The notes below the pieces were generated by a model, which was not told the DNA's origin, did not search any database, and saw nothing but the letters and a program-made list of their open reading frames with translations. This document shows, in pieces, positions 1-11,479 of a stretch of DNA of 64,000 nt. Position 1 is the first letter of the stretch. Each line of letters starts with the position of its first letter. The position numbers were made by a program, and so were the translations under genes. This DNA is from Odiellus spinosus (lineage: Eukaryota > Arthropoda > Arachnida > Opiliones > Phalangiidae), in assembly GCA_963920705.1 (NCBI GenBank), contig OY987227.1, positions 6,497,143-6,561,142 of the forward strand, given 5' to 3'.

Positions 1-832
1 AAATATGTTCGAGTAAGTATACCTCAACCCAGTTGACCCCACGCGCGCAAAATCAAGCCCCAATTGAGATTACTCGAGTCCACGCTCACCGAAGAACACT
101 TTGAAATCGCGACACCAAGAAGACTTATCAAAAACAAGTAACAAAATGTGATCGAGCCACCGAATAAGAAATTCTTTCCATCACCGGAGGAGAAGTGTAA
201 TAGAATAAAACAGACAAGCTACAAAATAGTTCGTGGGATACGGGCGCGGAGAGAAGAGAGATTGCTCTGCCTACGATAAGCCGGGAAATGGGTTTTAATT
301 GGCTGGCTATATCACGCGTCTTTAACAAGGTGTTATGAAGTTCGGGTAGCTTTCGAAGGATAAAAAGAAGTCGAAGGAGGCTTCGTCTTGTTTGAAGTTG
401 TTTCGTGTTGGAATTTGACCCTGACCCGTCTGCCGAACCGCGTAATGAGGATGGTCCGTTGAATATTTCGAAATAAGGACCGGATTGCCATTACTTTCTA
501 TATATTTTTTAAAAGTCTGCGGGCCGTGACGTTTTATATGGTGAGCGGATGGTCGTTTATATCGGCTTCGAAAGAATGGGATGGGTGGAGGCCCGATTCT
601 TTTGTCCATGGCGTGGTGGACCTACTTTTTTTCTCGTTTTTTAAGCACGTTTACTTTTGGTATCTTGTCGACCTTGGTCCCGTTTGGCGTTTACTGTCTC
701 CGTCTCGAATAATTTCACTCCGATGGATACCAGTTTCTATATACATAAATATAGTGATATACCTTTCCTTGTACCCCCCAAAAAAGGATAGATTTATCTT
801 TTTTATTTAGGATAAATGGACGCGCTACAACT
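1..832. other. stretch with no supported feature
   Basis: I see no gene or recognisable repeat here. Short open frames occur on both strands over the same bases with no domain, no compositional signal and no splice context I can defend. Confidence 0.5.
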
Positions 833-1119
833 AGTTGATATTATAAAAGAACTTGTTCGATAGTTGCTAACTACGTCACGAAATCACGAGACGTTAAGGT
901 TATACGGGGCAGTTATCTCCGTTTTCGTAAAACGTTAGGGGTCAGAGGGCTGAGAAGTCACTCGGGAGAGATCCGACCTTGAGAGATGACGCAGATATAG
1001 AACAAAATAAGCTTAAGAAATGCTCGGTGATCACGAGCGCTATGAGCTACAAGCTATTACGTAGCTGATGACGTCGACGGCAACATGCCCTAAGCTCCTC
1101 CTCTTTTATGATAGCAACT
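833..1119 (+). mobile_element. MITE family I, copy 1
   Basis: This is one of three dispersed copies (others at 10657-10934 inverted and 38432-38740). The ends form an inverted repeat of the type AGTTGNTATNATAAAAGA, visible as AGTTGATATTATAAAAGA on the left and, inverted, TCTTTTATGATAGCAACT on the right. The body is unique to the family and includes ACTACGTCACGAAATCACG and GCTTAAGAAATGCTCGGTG in all copies. There is no coding capacity. I could not read an unambiguous target-site duplication, so the superfamily is unassigned. Confidence 0.75.
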
Positions 1120-2690
1120 ATTATCCTCCTTTATTTTATTGTAAAATGAACCAAAAATACAACTACGGGTATGCCTAGTTCTTACAAATCCGAAATAACT
1201 GGAAATATTAAAAAATTGGGAAGTAGACGTACGTAAGGCTTCCTTGGCCTTATAAACTTCCACTGAATAAATAAGTAATAATAAAACTAATATTGGTAGG
1301 GGGGCTATACTATCAGCTTGAATGCCCCATTCGGGTCCCTTTTTCGTCTAATACGTAGGATTCGGGCGTTGCCTATATTTAGTGTTACTAAGGATTGATG
1401 GTTTCCATGGGAACCTCTCCTCTCATATACATCTGATGGCGACGGTTTTATCATCCCTATCTCTGCTGGACAGTGGAGCCGAGGGGGATACAACTCGGCA
1501 ACGGAGAATACCTACACTTTTCTCCAAGTGTGTGTGGCGGGGAGGGGATTACTCGTCGCATCTCGTTATAATTTTGTTTGAGCTTTAATTTTCCCCTAAG
1601 TCGGGCGAGATTAGAGCTAGGGCGCCTCACCCCCACCTTGTTTAACCCTCTCTCCCCCGAAGGGAAATGGGACGATCGATTGGACGGAGAAGAGGGAGGA
1701 AGGAGGTTAGAATATCGCGAGATGTATGGACGGGTCATTCTATTTGTCCGTTTATAATCGCGCTTCACATAATGACCAAGGCTTAGGCGGATTGATACCC
1801 TTTGCTCAACCAGGTAGACAAAAAGTAGTAGTTGACGAGGTGTATAAATGGGGGACGGGGGGGGGGGGTTGCGTCGATCACGTTTGTCGTCGTATCTTCT
1901 ACGAATTGTTTACTCGTAGATAAATAGTATAGTTTAGCTTCGTTCTCGCTGCCAACTCGAAGTGGGAATGGGTCGCAATATTTTATTATTGATTGAGAGG
2001 TGAAAAATGACAATTCGTACTCTCATTTATCATAAACGTCTAACGTATACGTATATGACCTATAGGTCACGTTTTCTCCGTTTTGTTTCGTCTATCAATA
2101 ACGATTTCCTTTTTTTTTTTTTTTTTGGCCTTTTCTCCCCTTCTCGGCGACTTGGACGGGGATAAAAGGACCGGGTATATGTCCTAAAAAATATGTTACA
2201 TCATAGAGATTAAAATGGGCAATACTTTTTGCAATATAGTTAAGATATATATACTCTCATCAAAAGCTAACCGGAAGCTCTCTAGTATCAATTTTTGGGA
2301 GCAACACATCTTTTTAAGGCTTTTGGAGCGGGGAGATTATACTCCTCCACCCGTATTCACTATGGTTACATTCGCTGTATAAAAACGGATACGAATTCGC
2401 GTGAGAAAACGCTCTGGTAAAACGAGAGCAAAGTTTCAAAGTTTGCCACTAGGTAACTTGATTCGTGTCAATTTTAGCGCTGTCTAGTGGCTCGTATACG
2501 ATATGGTCATTAGTAAAAGTAGTCGGCTTGTCAGAAGTAGGCCTCTTGTACATATATCACGGCTTGATTGGCCGAGATACTGTTTCACGTCGAGATTTCG
2601 TCAAAATCTCTACGGATCCTTGTTAGGCCCATTTTCCGAGTAAATTATATATTGACTTTTAAAGCTTTATATTTGATCGCGTTGTTTGAC
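1120..2690. other. stretch with no supported feature
   Basis: Contains only short overlapping frames on both strands (for example about 1305-2013), a G run near 1857-1867 and a T run near 2108-2125. No gene, RNA or family repeat is recognised. Confidence 0.5.
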
Positions 2691-2694
2691 CAAT

Positions 2695-4345
2695 GCATAC
2701 ACCGATAGCACCATTAGAAAGAAGAGATTCCCTAGAATAATTTAACTTATAATATTGACACGAACCACTTTTTAAATATTATTCCGCCACTGAAAGAAAT
2801 CGAGCAAAAATCCAAAAATACCCCTATTACAAAATAGCCCCTGTCTTGAATTCTATACGATCTTTTAGGCATAATCCGATTATACCATTAGAAAGAAGAC
2901 ATTCCCAAATTATTTTAAAATAGTAAAATTCTGTTTCGCCACTCAAAAAAGATGTTTCGCCCCTCGATGCAAATTGGGCAAAATTCACAAAATAATCCCT
3001 GTCTTGAAATCGCCGCAACTTTTCTCTATGATCTCTTAGGCATAATCCGATTGTACCATTAGAAAGAAGACATTTTCCAGATTATTTTAAAATAGTAAAA
3101 TTCTGTTTCGCCACTCAATGCAAATCGATAAAAAACCCAAAAATGACCCCATCTTAAAATTACCCTAAACTTTCTCTACTATCAAATAGGCATAAAACGA
3201 TTGCAGCATTAAAAAATAGAAATTCCATAGATTATTTTAAAATATTAAAATTTTGTTTCGCCACTGGAAAAAGATGTTTCACAACTCGATGGATATCGAG
3301 CCAAATTCCCAAAACAACCTCTGTCTTGAAATGGCCCTAACGTTTTTCTGTTATCACCTAGACATAAACCGATTGCACCATTAGAAAGTAGACATTCCCT
3401 AGATTATTTTAAAATAATAAAATCCTGCCTCGCCACTCGATTGAAATCGAGCAAAATTTCCAAAAATGACCCATATCTTAAAATTATCGTAACTTTCCTA
3501 AACCGATTGCGTAATTAGAAAGAAAACATTCCACAGATTAATTTAAAATAATAAAATTGACACGAGCCACTCGTTAAATATTATTCCGCCACAGGGGCGT
3601 CGGAAGTTATTACTAAGTGGGTGGGCTGAACAAGTTGGCTAAGGTCAAATTATATGGGGCTCAGTTACCCCAGGTCCGACGGTCGAGGGGGCTTGAGCCC
3701 ACCCTGCCCCCCCGCTTCCGACGCCCCTGTTCCGCCACTGATAGAAGTCGAGAAAAAATTCAAAGATGACCCCAATCTTAAAATGGCCGTAACCTTTCTC
3801 TACTATCACCTAGGCATAAACCGATAGCACCATTAGAAAGAAGACATTCCGTAGGTTATTTTAAAATAATAAATTTGACATGAGCCACTCATTAAAGATA
3901 ATTCCGCCACTGATAGAAATCGAGCAAAAACCCAAAAATGACCCCTATCTTAAAATGGCCGTAACCTTTCTCTACTATCACCTAGGCATAAACCGATAGC
4001 ATCATCAAAAAGTAGACATTCCCTAGGTCATTTTAAAATAATAAATTTGACATGAGCCACTCATTAAAGATAATTCCGCCACTGATAGAAATCGAGCCAA
4101 AACCCAAAAATGACCCCTATCTTAAAATGGCCGTAACCTTTCTCTACTATCACCTAGGCATAAACCGATAGCACCATTAGAAAGAAGACATTCCGTAGGT
4201 TATTTTAAAATAATAAATTTGACATGAGCCACTCATTAAAGATTCCGCCACTGATAGAAATCGAGCATAAACCCAAAAATGACCCCTATCTTAAAATGGC
4301 CGTAACCTTTCTCTACTACCACCTAGGCATAAATCCATAGCCCCA
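2695..4345 (+). repeat. ~172-bp tandem satellite, about 10 units
   Basis: The marker CACCATTAGAAAGAAGACAT or a close variant recurs near 2710, 2883, 3053, 3205, 3377, 3511, 3829, 4002, 4171 and 4341. Most spacings are 169-173 bp, with shorter units of about 152 and 134 bp and one interval lengthened by the insertion at 3592-3729. Each unit also carries ATTCCGCCACT, an ATCGAGCAAAA-type block, and CTACTATCACCTAGGCATAA. Units from about 3740 to 4345 are far more alike than those on the left, suggesting recent homogenisation or duplication at the right end. It is non-coding. Whether it is a local array or part of a genome-wide satellite cannot be seen from this window. Confidence 0.85.
3592..3729. 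mobile_element. hAT-like MITE (family B) inside the satellite
   Basis: A 138-bp element with terminal inverted repeats CAGGGGCGTCGGAAG / CTTCCGACGCCCCTG. It is flanked by a perfect 8-bp duplication TTCCGCCA at 3584-3591 and 3730-3737. CAG...CTG ends and an 8-bp TSD are the hAT signature. The host is a satellite unit, which continues in register on both sides, so the insertion is younger than that unit. It is too short to code; a transposase elsewhere must have moved it. Confidence 0.9.
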
Positions 4346-5197
4346 TTAAAAATTAATTAAGCCTAATCTAAATGATGTGAAATCTACGATATAAACATTC
4401 TCGGAATCTTCTACTAATCACGAGACGCCCTTGTACCTTTGTCTTAATAAAATCCCATCGACACGCGCTACGGCAAACACTTTCAATCGCGCTAAATCTA
4501 ATTCTTGATCATTTTCACTCGTACGAGTTTAATATAAGCATAAAACAAAACTTAATATAGGCCTATAGATGATACCTAATTATTCCGTATACCGTAAATG
4601 CCCGCGAAGTATTTTGATTATAGATAAAAATTGCGGGCGAATTATTAATTTAAAATAATTTTTATCCCGCAGCTGTAAAATCTCGCGTCTCGAATACTTT
4701 TTTTTATTATTATTTTTTAATCTCAACTCGTCGGACTGGAGCATTTTTAACTGTCTCGTAAAACGGGATTATTGGGTTTAAAATCATTAGCGACTTAATT
4801 ATATATTCTAGGAAGCCGGTTCCTTTTATATAGAGCTATAGGGGAGGAAGGGGTGGGGTGGTCTCTTCTTATAATACCTTATTAAGTTGGTTGTCGCGGC
4901 GCGTACGATGGCGCGACCGCCTTTCCAACTCGACCTTCTAATTAAAACTCCTTCCCCGACGCAGCCTCGAGCGAGAAATTCAAAATTAATTCGTTTCCCT
5001 ATAAAGTGACGAAAGTTTTCATTAGTTGGACAAAAAGCGAAACAAAGACCCCAAACCCCGAACCCTCCCCCATTCCATTTTTATTCGGTTTATATTATTT
5101 TCTAATATTCATATTCTCTCTAGATATTTCAATATTTAATTCTTTAGGGCGATATTACGTCACTATTGTATTCGAAAATAGCTAAGCGCTTTTAAAA
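4346..5197. other. AT-rich stretch with no supported feature
   Basis: Low-GC sequence without recognisable genes, family repeats or long open frames. Confidence 0.5.
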
Positions 5198-5423
5198 CAG
5201 GGTTGCCACAGGTCAGGGAAAACAGGGAAACGTCAGGGAATTTGAAAATGAACCAAAAAGATCAGGGAATCTTAAGATATTTTAAGAAGCCAGGATTAAA
5301 ATAAAAGGTTAAAAATTGGGTAGTATTATTAGCTGAAACGGTCAGGGGAAAATCGTTGGAAAAGGTCATAAAAAAACCTGGAAAGTCAGGGAATTTGAAT
5401 CTGAAAAACCTGTGGCAACCCTG
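5198..5423 (+). mobile_element. MITE family G, short form
   Basis: A 226-bp element starting CAGGGTTGCCACAGGTCAGG and ending in the inverse, CTGTGGCAACCCTG. It is flanked by a 5-bp duplication TAAAA at 5193-5197 and 5424-5428. The interior is built from repeated GTCAGGGAA phrases and holds one copy of the phrase ending TTAAGATATTTTAA that is amplified in the copy at 40976-41935. It is the apparent unexpanded form of the family and is non-coding. Confidence 0.85.
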
Positions 5424-5842
5424 TAAAATGAAGCCCTTATAATTTCGGACTGAAAAACTGGCCCCTTTATTAATTTTTGACGGTCGCTACTTAATATAAT
5501 ATTTAATTATAAATAACAATGAAACTTTTAAGAACTCGAACGCCAATTATAAGGCCGAATCTCCTTAATAGTACAGACATTCTAAGGTTTGACCTGGAAC
5601 AAATTAGAACGGTTACGAAAATTTCCGTAGTTGTACTCGAATGCGCTCTTTTAAGGTGGTGAGGTCTCCCAATCTCGCACCTGTTAGGAAAATCCGCCAT
5701 CTCGGAAAATGGCCGCCAAAATCACTAAAACTATACATAACTTTAGATGTAATTATCGGATTGACTCAAGGTTAGGTTTAAAATGTAGCGTAAGACACTC
5801 TGCGCGTTTTTGCTTCTGTGCATGTATAGCGTTTATCAAACC

Positions 5843-6030
5843 TAGAGCTCGGTGTTTGGACAAGAAAATATCCGTTTGTTTTATCTTTATTCATAATTTG
5901 AAATTATCCACGGGGAGTCTATGATAAATGCATGTTATCGCGAATAATTTACTGAATAATATCGATTTTTATTCATAAATAAATGATTAACCGTTATTTA
6001 TGAATAATTTTGTCCAAACGCCGAGCTCTA
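5843..6030. mobile_element. hAT-like MITE family F, copy 1
   Basis: A 188-bp foldback element. It starts TAGAGCTCGGTGTTTGGACA and ends with the near-perfect inverse, TGTCCAAACGCCGAGCTCTA. The flanking 8-bp duplication ATCAAACC is perfect (5835-5842 and 6031-6038). TAG...CTA ends with an 8-bp TSD fit hAT. The interior is AT-rich with several ATTCAT/ATGAAT inverted motifs. Confidence 0.9.
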
Positions 6031-6094
6031 ATCAAACCGGAAGTTCGCAAACATGCATTGAAAATTTTAAACTGTTTATATTAATCTATTCGGT

Positions 6095-6168
6095 GGTCTT
6101 GGACCTGGAAATATCAGGGAAATATTGTTGAAAAATTCAGGGAAATCGCGGATGTTGTACGAACCCTA
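6095..6168 (-). mobile_element. MITE family H fragment
   Basis: About 74 bp resembling one end of family H: GACCTGGAAATATCAGGGAA, a second CAGGGAAAT block, and the terminal GTTGTACGAACCCT. The opposite terminus is missing. Confidence 0.6.
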
Positions 6169-6664
6169 GACTTAAATTTACTTCCATGGACTCGCTTCAT
6201 TCGAGGAGCTCCTTAGATCGTTGGCTAAGGCAGTTATTAGTGAACCTGATTGGATCAATGTAAGGGGGTCAAAATCAATGGGGATCGAGTAAATTTGCAG
6301 CTTCCAAATCACCCCTACCTTAGCTTTCTCGCGTCTAATTATATCTTTGTAGAATTGTCCTTGGTTAAACAATAAGGGTAATTCCTCCGGACATAATTAT
6401 TAGCAGAGTCTATAATATTTCAATCCCCCTAATCGTCGACAGTATGTACCATTATTATGATCTTTCATTTCGCGGTTGAACCTTAAATGAAATCCCTATA
6501 GATGTAAGGCCACACCGTACTATTTCAATTGGCAGCGCGCGTCCATCTAGAACCCCGTGTTCGCGACTCAAATTACTTGGAAAATGGTATATTATATGTA
6601 CTCTATTATATTATATTAAACGCGAAACCATTAGGCCTTGGCTAGCGCACTCTTCCCGAGTTGA
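6169..6664. other. stretch with no supported feature
   Basis: Only a 64-codon frame on the minus strand without recognisable similarity. No repeats were identified. Confidence 0.4.
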
Positions 6665-6724
6665 ACGCGTTCACACTATGAGACTTTGAAACCGTTTTTA
6701 ACCGTTTTGTGAAGGTCAGCTTAT

Positions 6725-7300
6725 AGCTACGATCACACTAGCTCATTTCTTAATCGATTTGAAACGGTAAAATCAATCAAATCGCCAGGAATCGTTTTAG
6801 CCTCACGCGTTATCTTTATAAATCGATTTATCGTAGCTTCGTCTATAGCTGCGTTCATACTAGTCCTATGAATCGATTTAAACCGTTTCAAAACGTTTCG
6901 CTAGTCTCATGTGAACGGGAAACCATCTTTTCTCGAATCGATTTGATTCGATTTCTCGAACCTGCTTCGGGGACCAGTTTCGTACCGATTCGGTTTCAAC
7001 AACCGATAGATGAAGCTAGAATAAATCGATTTATAAAGATAACGTGTGAACTCGTGACGCTTAAAACGATTCCTGGCGATTTAAATATCGATTTGATTGT
7101 ACCGTTTCAAATCGATTAAGAAATGCTAGTTTGACCGTAGCTTAACGGTTTTGAAAACCGAATCGGTATGAAACTATGAAGTAGAGTTTCGAGAAATCGA
7201 ATCAAATCGATTCGACAAAAGACGGTTTCCCATTCACACGACTCGAGCGAAACGTTTTGAAACGGTTTAAATTGATTCCAAGGCTTTGTACGAACGCGGC
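6725..7300 (-). mobile_element. D2 MITE (minus) interrupted by a second D2
   Basis: The first part, 6725 to about 6846, starts AGCTACGATCACACTAG and runs to CTTCGTCTAT. The second part resumes after the inner element with CGGTTTTGAAAACCGAATCG and ends GTACGAACGCGGC. Uninterrupted copies (8572-8856, 32761-33033) read continuously across this junction as CTTCATCTATCGGTTGTTGA. This confirms that the two parts are one element broken by an insertion. Confidence 0.75.
6847..7142 (+). mobile_element. D2 MITE, inner full-length copy
   Basis: A ~295-bp element from AGCTGCGTTCATACTAG to CTAGTTTGACCGTAGCT, with ATCGATTT and AAACCGTTT-type motifs repeated inside. It sits in the opposite orientation to the D2 it interrupts. 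Flanking bases (TAT left, TTA or TAA right) suggest a 3-bp duplication that has since mutated. An 83-codon frame inside is a chance frame of the palindromic body. Confidence 0.75.
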
Positions 7301-7409
7301 TCTTGTAAAAATATTAAGGTCAAAATATAGAATTATTATCTTTTAAAAGTTAAAGATTCTAAAAAAGTTTTGAAAACTGTGATTCAAAGTCTCTAGTGTG
7401 AACGTACCT

Positions 7410-8260
7410 ACGTGTATAATCGTATATACTCCGTAATCTCGCATATAGTTTCGGCTCATTAGCCTCCGCCAATCTGACTATCTTATTTCTACCTCCTTCC
7501 TATAGAGCTATGCCCGCTTGAGGATGCCGACTGCTTTCGGATTAGTATAACGTTATTCCGTTAATTCCAATCGGAGTTAGGGACGATAACGAGGCCGTAA
7601 TAAGCTTTAACACTCTCTATGTCGGCCAATATTACGTTTGTATATTACTTTAGGCGATCTCCGGGTGAGGTGTTTTACGGCGTACCCGTCTTTGAGGCGG
7701 TATCATCTTGAGTCTGAGCTGATGTCGGTGCTAGAGCGTTTCTTGGCCCGTTATCTTTACAGTCCGGTTTTCGCTTTGGCGCCTCCGGCTCTTTCTACGA
7801 TATACCTTGATCCCGGCGCGGGGCCCTCCAAAAGGCTCCAATCGCCTTACTTTTCTCACCCTCGCCTCCGTTCCCCCATTTCGACCCCCCATCTAATTCC
7901 ACAACACGGCTGGTATATTCGAAATCCACGTGATTAAGAAGATGGAATCATAATTAAGACTAACCATACACCTTTCAAAAATTTATGAATTATAACTTAG
8001 AATATATATATTATATAACCTTTTGCCGAAACTTAAGGATTCGTAGGCATCGTAATGTTCGCCTTATAGGTACCACTAACGATAATACCGTAATATTATT
8101 CGATTCGATAATTAAGAGGTTATTAAAACTCGCATTTTCGTATTATAGCGCGTCCGATGGACTTACCTCTTTAAACCCCGAATTTTCAATCTATATCTTG
8201 TATCCATTTATCGAGAACTATGGTCAGATTCATAAATTCACTTGTAGAAACACGAATATT
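7410..8260. other. stretch with no supported feature
   Basis: Two frames of 99 and 97 codons lie on the plus strand (7638-7937 from a TTG codon; 7985-8278). Neither shows a recognisable domain, and the second runs into the terminus of the D1 MITE. I do not call them genes. Confidence 0.45.
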
Positions 8261-8433
8261 AGCTACGTTCACACTTGACACTTTTGAACCGTTTCCAATG
8301 TTGAAATCGATTTTTTTGAAGATATCAATTTGTTTCTTGATCAAAGGTCTGCACGGGTGACCCCAAAATATTATAATTTGACCTTTCCAAAACGCTTAAA
8401 AACGGTTTCGAAGTCTGAAGTGTGAACGTAGCT
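8261..8433 (+). mobile_element. MITE D1 copy
   Basis: A 173-bp inverted-repeat element from AGCTACGTTCACACTTGACA to GAAGTGTGAACGTAGCT, with GAACCGTTTCCAA near the left end and AAAACGGTTT near the right. No clean TSD is read. It lies 6 bp from a D2 cluster. Confidence 0.75.
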
Positions 8434-8439
8434 GTAGAG

Positions 8440-8571
8440 TTACGGTCACACTGGCATTTCTTAATCGATTTGAAACGTTAAAATCAAACCGATATTCAAA
8501 TTGCCAGGAATCGTTTTAAGAGCTGAGTCACGCGTTATCTTTATTAATCGATTTATCGTAGCTTCATCTTT
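8440..8571 (-). mobile_element. MITE D2, 5'-part only
   Basis: The first ~130 bp of a minus-oriented D2 (TACGGTCACACTGGCATTTC through GTAGCTTCATCTT), broken exactly where a complete D2 begins. The remaining half is not found downstream, so this is either a truncated host or a partial tandem copy. Confidence 0.7.
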
Positions 8572-8856
8572 AGCTGCGGTCACACTAGCATTTCTTAATC
8601 GGTTTGAAACGTTAAAACCAAACCGATATTCAAATTGCCAGGAGTCGTTCTAAGCGTCACGCGTTCACACATAAATCGTTTTATTGTGGCTTCATCTATC
8701 GGTTGTTGAAACCGAATCGGTACGAAACTGGTTCGCGAATCAGTTTCGAGAAATCGAATCAAATCGATTCTAGAATAGACGGTTTCCTGTTCACATGACT
8801 AAAAAGAAACGTTTTGAAACGGTTTAAATCGATTCCAAGGCGTAGTATGAATGGCC
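8572..8856 (-). mobile_element. MITE D2 full copy
   Basis: About 285 bp from AGCTGCGGTCACACTAGCAT to a decayed far terminus AGTATGAATGGCC. It carries the uninterrupted CATCTATCGGTTGTTGAAAC core and the AATCGAATCAAATCGATTC block seen in all D2 copies. Confidence 0.8.
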
Positions 8857-9413
8857 TAGTATGCACGAGCCTTCAGGCAGCTCCCTCGTATGGACGAATT
8901 GGTATAAAGTTCAAACCAATTTTTTGTATTCTCTAGAAACAAATTACGATAGCTCACTGATGATATAAATAGCTTCTTTCCTAAACATTTCGTTATTTTA
9001 CCCTTCGGATAATTATTAGAAATCAATCAAAAGCCCCGACTTTATCGCGTTGGAGAGTGGGAAGGAACGGGTGCGAGAAAAGTAGAAAACACTCATAAAT
9101 AAATAAATACTCGGTTCGTTTATATCTGACGCGTGATGATATATCACCATCAGTTGCCCCTTAAGGATGCAGTCCCAAATAATATTAAAGCCAATCGCGT
9201 TCCTTCTCTAGCATCGAATCGAGATGGGCTCATCGAACTCCCTGTGAAGGAATTTTTTTTATCAAGAATTTATTTAATTTGAGTCATACATTTGGAAGGT
9301 TTCTATACCCAATTCGATATTGGTTTGATTAATTTTCTTCGCGAATGACGAAGCTTATAGGTATACCGCTGAAAAATGACCGCTACCTATGCATATGGCT
9401 GTGGACAGTTGGA
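8857..9413. other. stretch with no supported feature
   Basis: No gene or family repeat recognised. Confidence 0.45.
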
Positions 9414-9723
9414 CCATGGATTAATCAACCTCACAGGGATAATTCACTCTGGTAAAATGATTGTTCGAATCGCAACCTGGTGACAAAAGTTGTCTACACC
9501 GGAAGTTTCTAGCTACCGATACACGGGGTGAAATATTGAAGGGGAAAAAGTCTAAAGCAGACGATGTTCTCATGGATTACTTCCGGATTTGTATCGGTAA
9601 GGGGGTAAAATTGAGGGGCCGGATAAAATGTCTGGCAGCCATGTTTGAAACAAACATCTTCAACTATTAGTATAGCAAAACGTACTAGAGTGAATTATCC
9701 CTGTGAGGTTAATTAATCCATGG
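9414..9723 (+). mobile_element. MITE family J, intact copy
   Basis: A 310-bp element with inverted termini CCATGGATTAATCAACCTCA and the inverse at the right. The inverted repeat extends through CAGGGATAATTCACTCT. It has a perfect 5-bp duplication TTGGA at 9409-9413 and 9724-9728. A 69-codon frame inside (9461-9670) is not conserved as a protein in the second copy at 59285-60397 and is discounted. Confidence 0.92.
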
Positions 9724-10656
9724 TTGGACCAACTCACGCTCCATCAATCTAACACGCGCGGACGACACCAACGCCCCGATTCTCGCTAAATTTGAATTAA
9801 TTCTTGGCTTAGTTTCGAATAAATTAATTTTCGAAACCGTTGAGTAACGATAATGTCGCCGATAATTATGATTGAGATGATTGGCAATCGCTATTCTCTC
9901 TTAATAAAGGGAAGATAAACTGTCACTGTCGATCGGGCCGAGCCTTACGAACGTTTTAAATCCGTATTTATATTATCTCGTCGGAGTTGTTTCTCGGTTA
10001 ACGCGTGCAATTATTCGACAAACGTCAATAAGTTGAGGAAAGTCACTTCTAATCCTCGCTTCCAATAACGACGAGCAGTCATTTCAAAATCTCTTATTGT
10101 TCCTTTTTTATCTGGGCTCAATATGGCGGGAGAGGGAGTCGCGGCTGTTGCGTGTACAGTCTTTCCCTGTCAGAAATAAATGACGTTTTCAATTTTCCTT
10201 AAATCCCCGGGTTCGCGAGCATCTCATTCCCGTTAAGATCTAACGTTGGCTCGCTTCGGGTTTGATGGGATTTATTTGGCACGAAGATAAATAGTCGATA
10301 TTATCGGTTTGGTTCGCCAGATGAGCTAAGCCTAAAAGAGAACTCTCTTTTTATTCGCCGGGGCGTTGATGTTAGAACATCTTTCACGACCGCTACTGAA
10401 AAACAATACGCTCCCCTCTCCTACTCTCCCATACTGATCCTAATGTATTTTTAGCTCATTTTTGTTTTCCATTTGGAGCCTGAGAAAAATATTCTCGTTA
10501 AGATTCAATCCCAGATTTCCGTACGAGGGGGACGTCACTCTTGAATAGGTTGTACGCGCAAGTTCAGCTTTCATAGTACATTGAATTTAAACTCTCGTGA
10601 ACTCTCGAGTTCAGCTTCGGTATAGCGCGTAGAGTTAAACAATTTTGTACGCAAGT
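9724..10656. other. stretch with no supported feature
   Basis: No open frame above the noise and no family repeat seen. Confidence 0.45.
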
Positions 10657-10934
10657 AGTTGCTATCATAAAAGAGGAGGAGCTTACTTAGGACATGTCAT
10701 CAGCTACGTCATAGCTTGTAAAGCTCATAGCGCTCGTGAGCACCGAGCATTTCTTAAGCTTATTTTCTTATATATCCGTGTCATCTCTCAAAGTCGGGTC
10801 TCTCCCTAGTGACTTCCGAGCCCTCTGACCACTACCATTTTATGAAAACGGAAATAACTGCCCCGTATAACCTTAACGCCACGTGATTTCGTGACGTAGT
10901 TAGCAACATTCGAACAAGATGTCGCACCCACCAG
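10657..10934 (-). mobile_element. MITE family I, copy 2 (inverted)
   Basis: Begins AGTTGCTATCATAAAAGAGG and runs antiparallel to copies 1 and 3, sharing GAGCATTTCTTAAGCTTATT and GTGATTTCGTGACGTAGTTA. The far terminus has decayed after AACAAGATGTCGCACCCACC. Confidence 0.75.
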
Positions 10935-11371
10935 TTGATGTATAGGACGCGAAAGAAATAGCAGCGGATTAGACGTTATTTCAATAGGACTGTTATACTT
11001 ATAGGGAACTCTGTATTAATTAACTTTCGATCGTACTACTCGATTTTAGTGCGGGCTGTTTGGCGCGGTGATCGTTATTTGACGCGTGGTTTGACTACGT
11101 ATTTCTCGTTTATGTTAAAACCAAATTTGCGGTTAACCTCGTATCGGCTCACGCGGAGGGGCGACGAACCGGCAATTTTTTTTACCTATAAAGCTGACAG
11201 CTCACTCTGATGGATGTTTAGCCCGCAGTGTTTCTACGCATAGCTAGTATAGCTCGGTAATCGAGAGGTACCGCGGCGCGTGATACTCCAACGCCATCAT
11301 CAGCTATATAGCTATCTATACAGGGTGGCTAGGATCGTGGGAAAAATTCCAACGTCATTTTGCCGTAGAAA
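10935..11371. other. stretch with no supported feature
   Basis: No gene or recognised repeat in this interval. Confidence 0.4.
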
Positions 11372-11479
11372 TTAAAGGGAGAATGCGTTTTTATCGATTC
11401 ATTATCGTTTAAATTTCCCATATTTTATCATTTTTCCTATATTTTCAATGTGATCCGAAAAGTTCCTACAATTTTTATT

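Larger units (their letters stand above)
6665..7407. mobile_element. D1 MITE split by a D2 cluster (outer element)
   Basis: The left part (6665-6719) reads GCGTTCACACTATGAGACTT followed by GAAACCGTTTTTAACCG and ends in AAGGTCAG. The right part (about 7313-7407) resumes with AAGGTCAAAATATAGAATTA and ends TCTCTAGTGTGAACGTA, the inverted terminus. Intact D1 copies elsewhere are about 180 bp, so the roughly 590 bp between the halves is inserted DNA made of D2 elements. Confidence 0.65.

Noticed and set aside
5503-5700. 65-codon minus-strand frame starting near a GCCGCCATT-like context
   Set aside because: Short, with no recognisable domain and no neighbouring exon signal.
9465-9480. GTTCGAATC-like tRNA B-box
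   Set aside because: Part of the J element. No cloverleaf or A-box at the expected distance.
9461-9670. 69-codon frame inside family J
   Set aside because: Lies wholly within the MITE and is not maintained in the second J copy.
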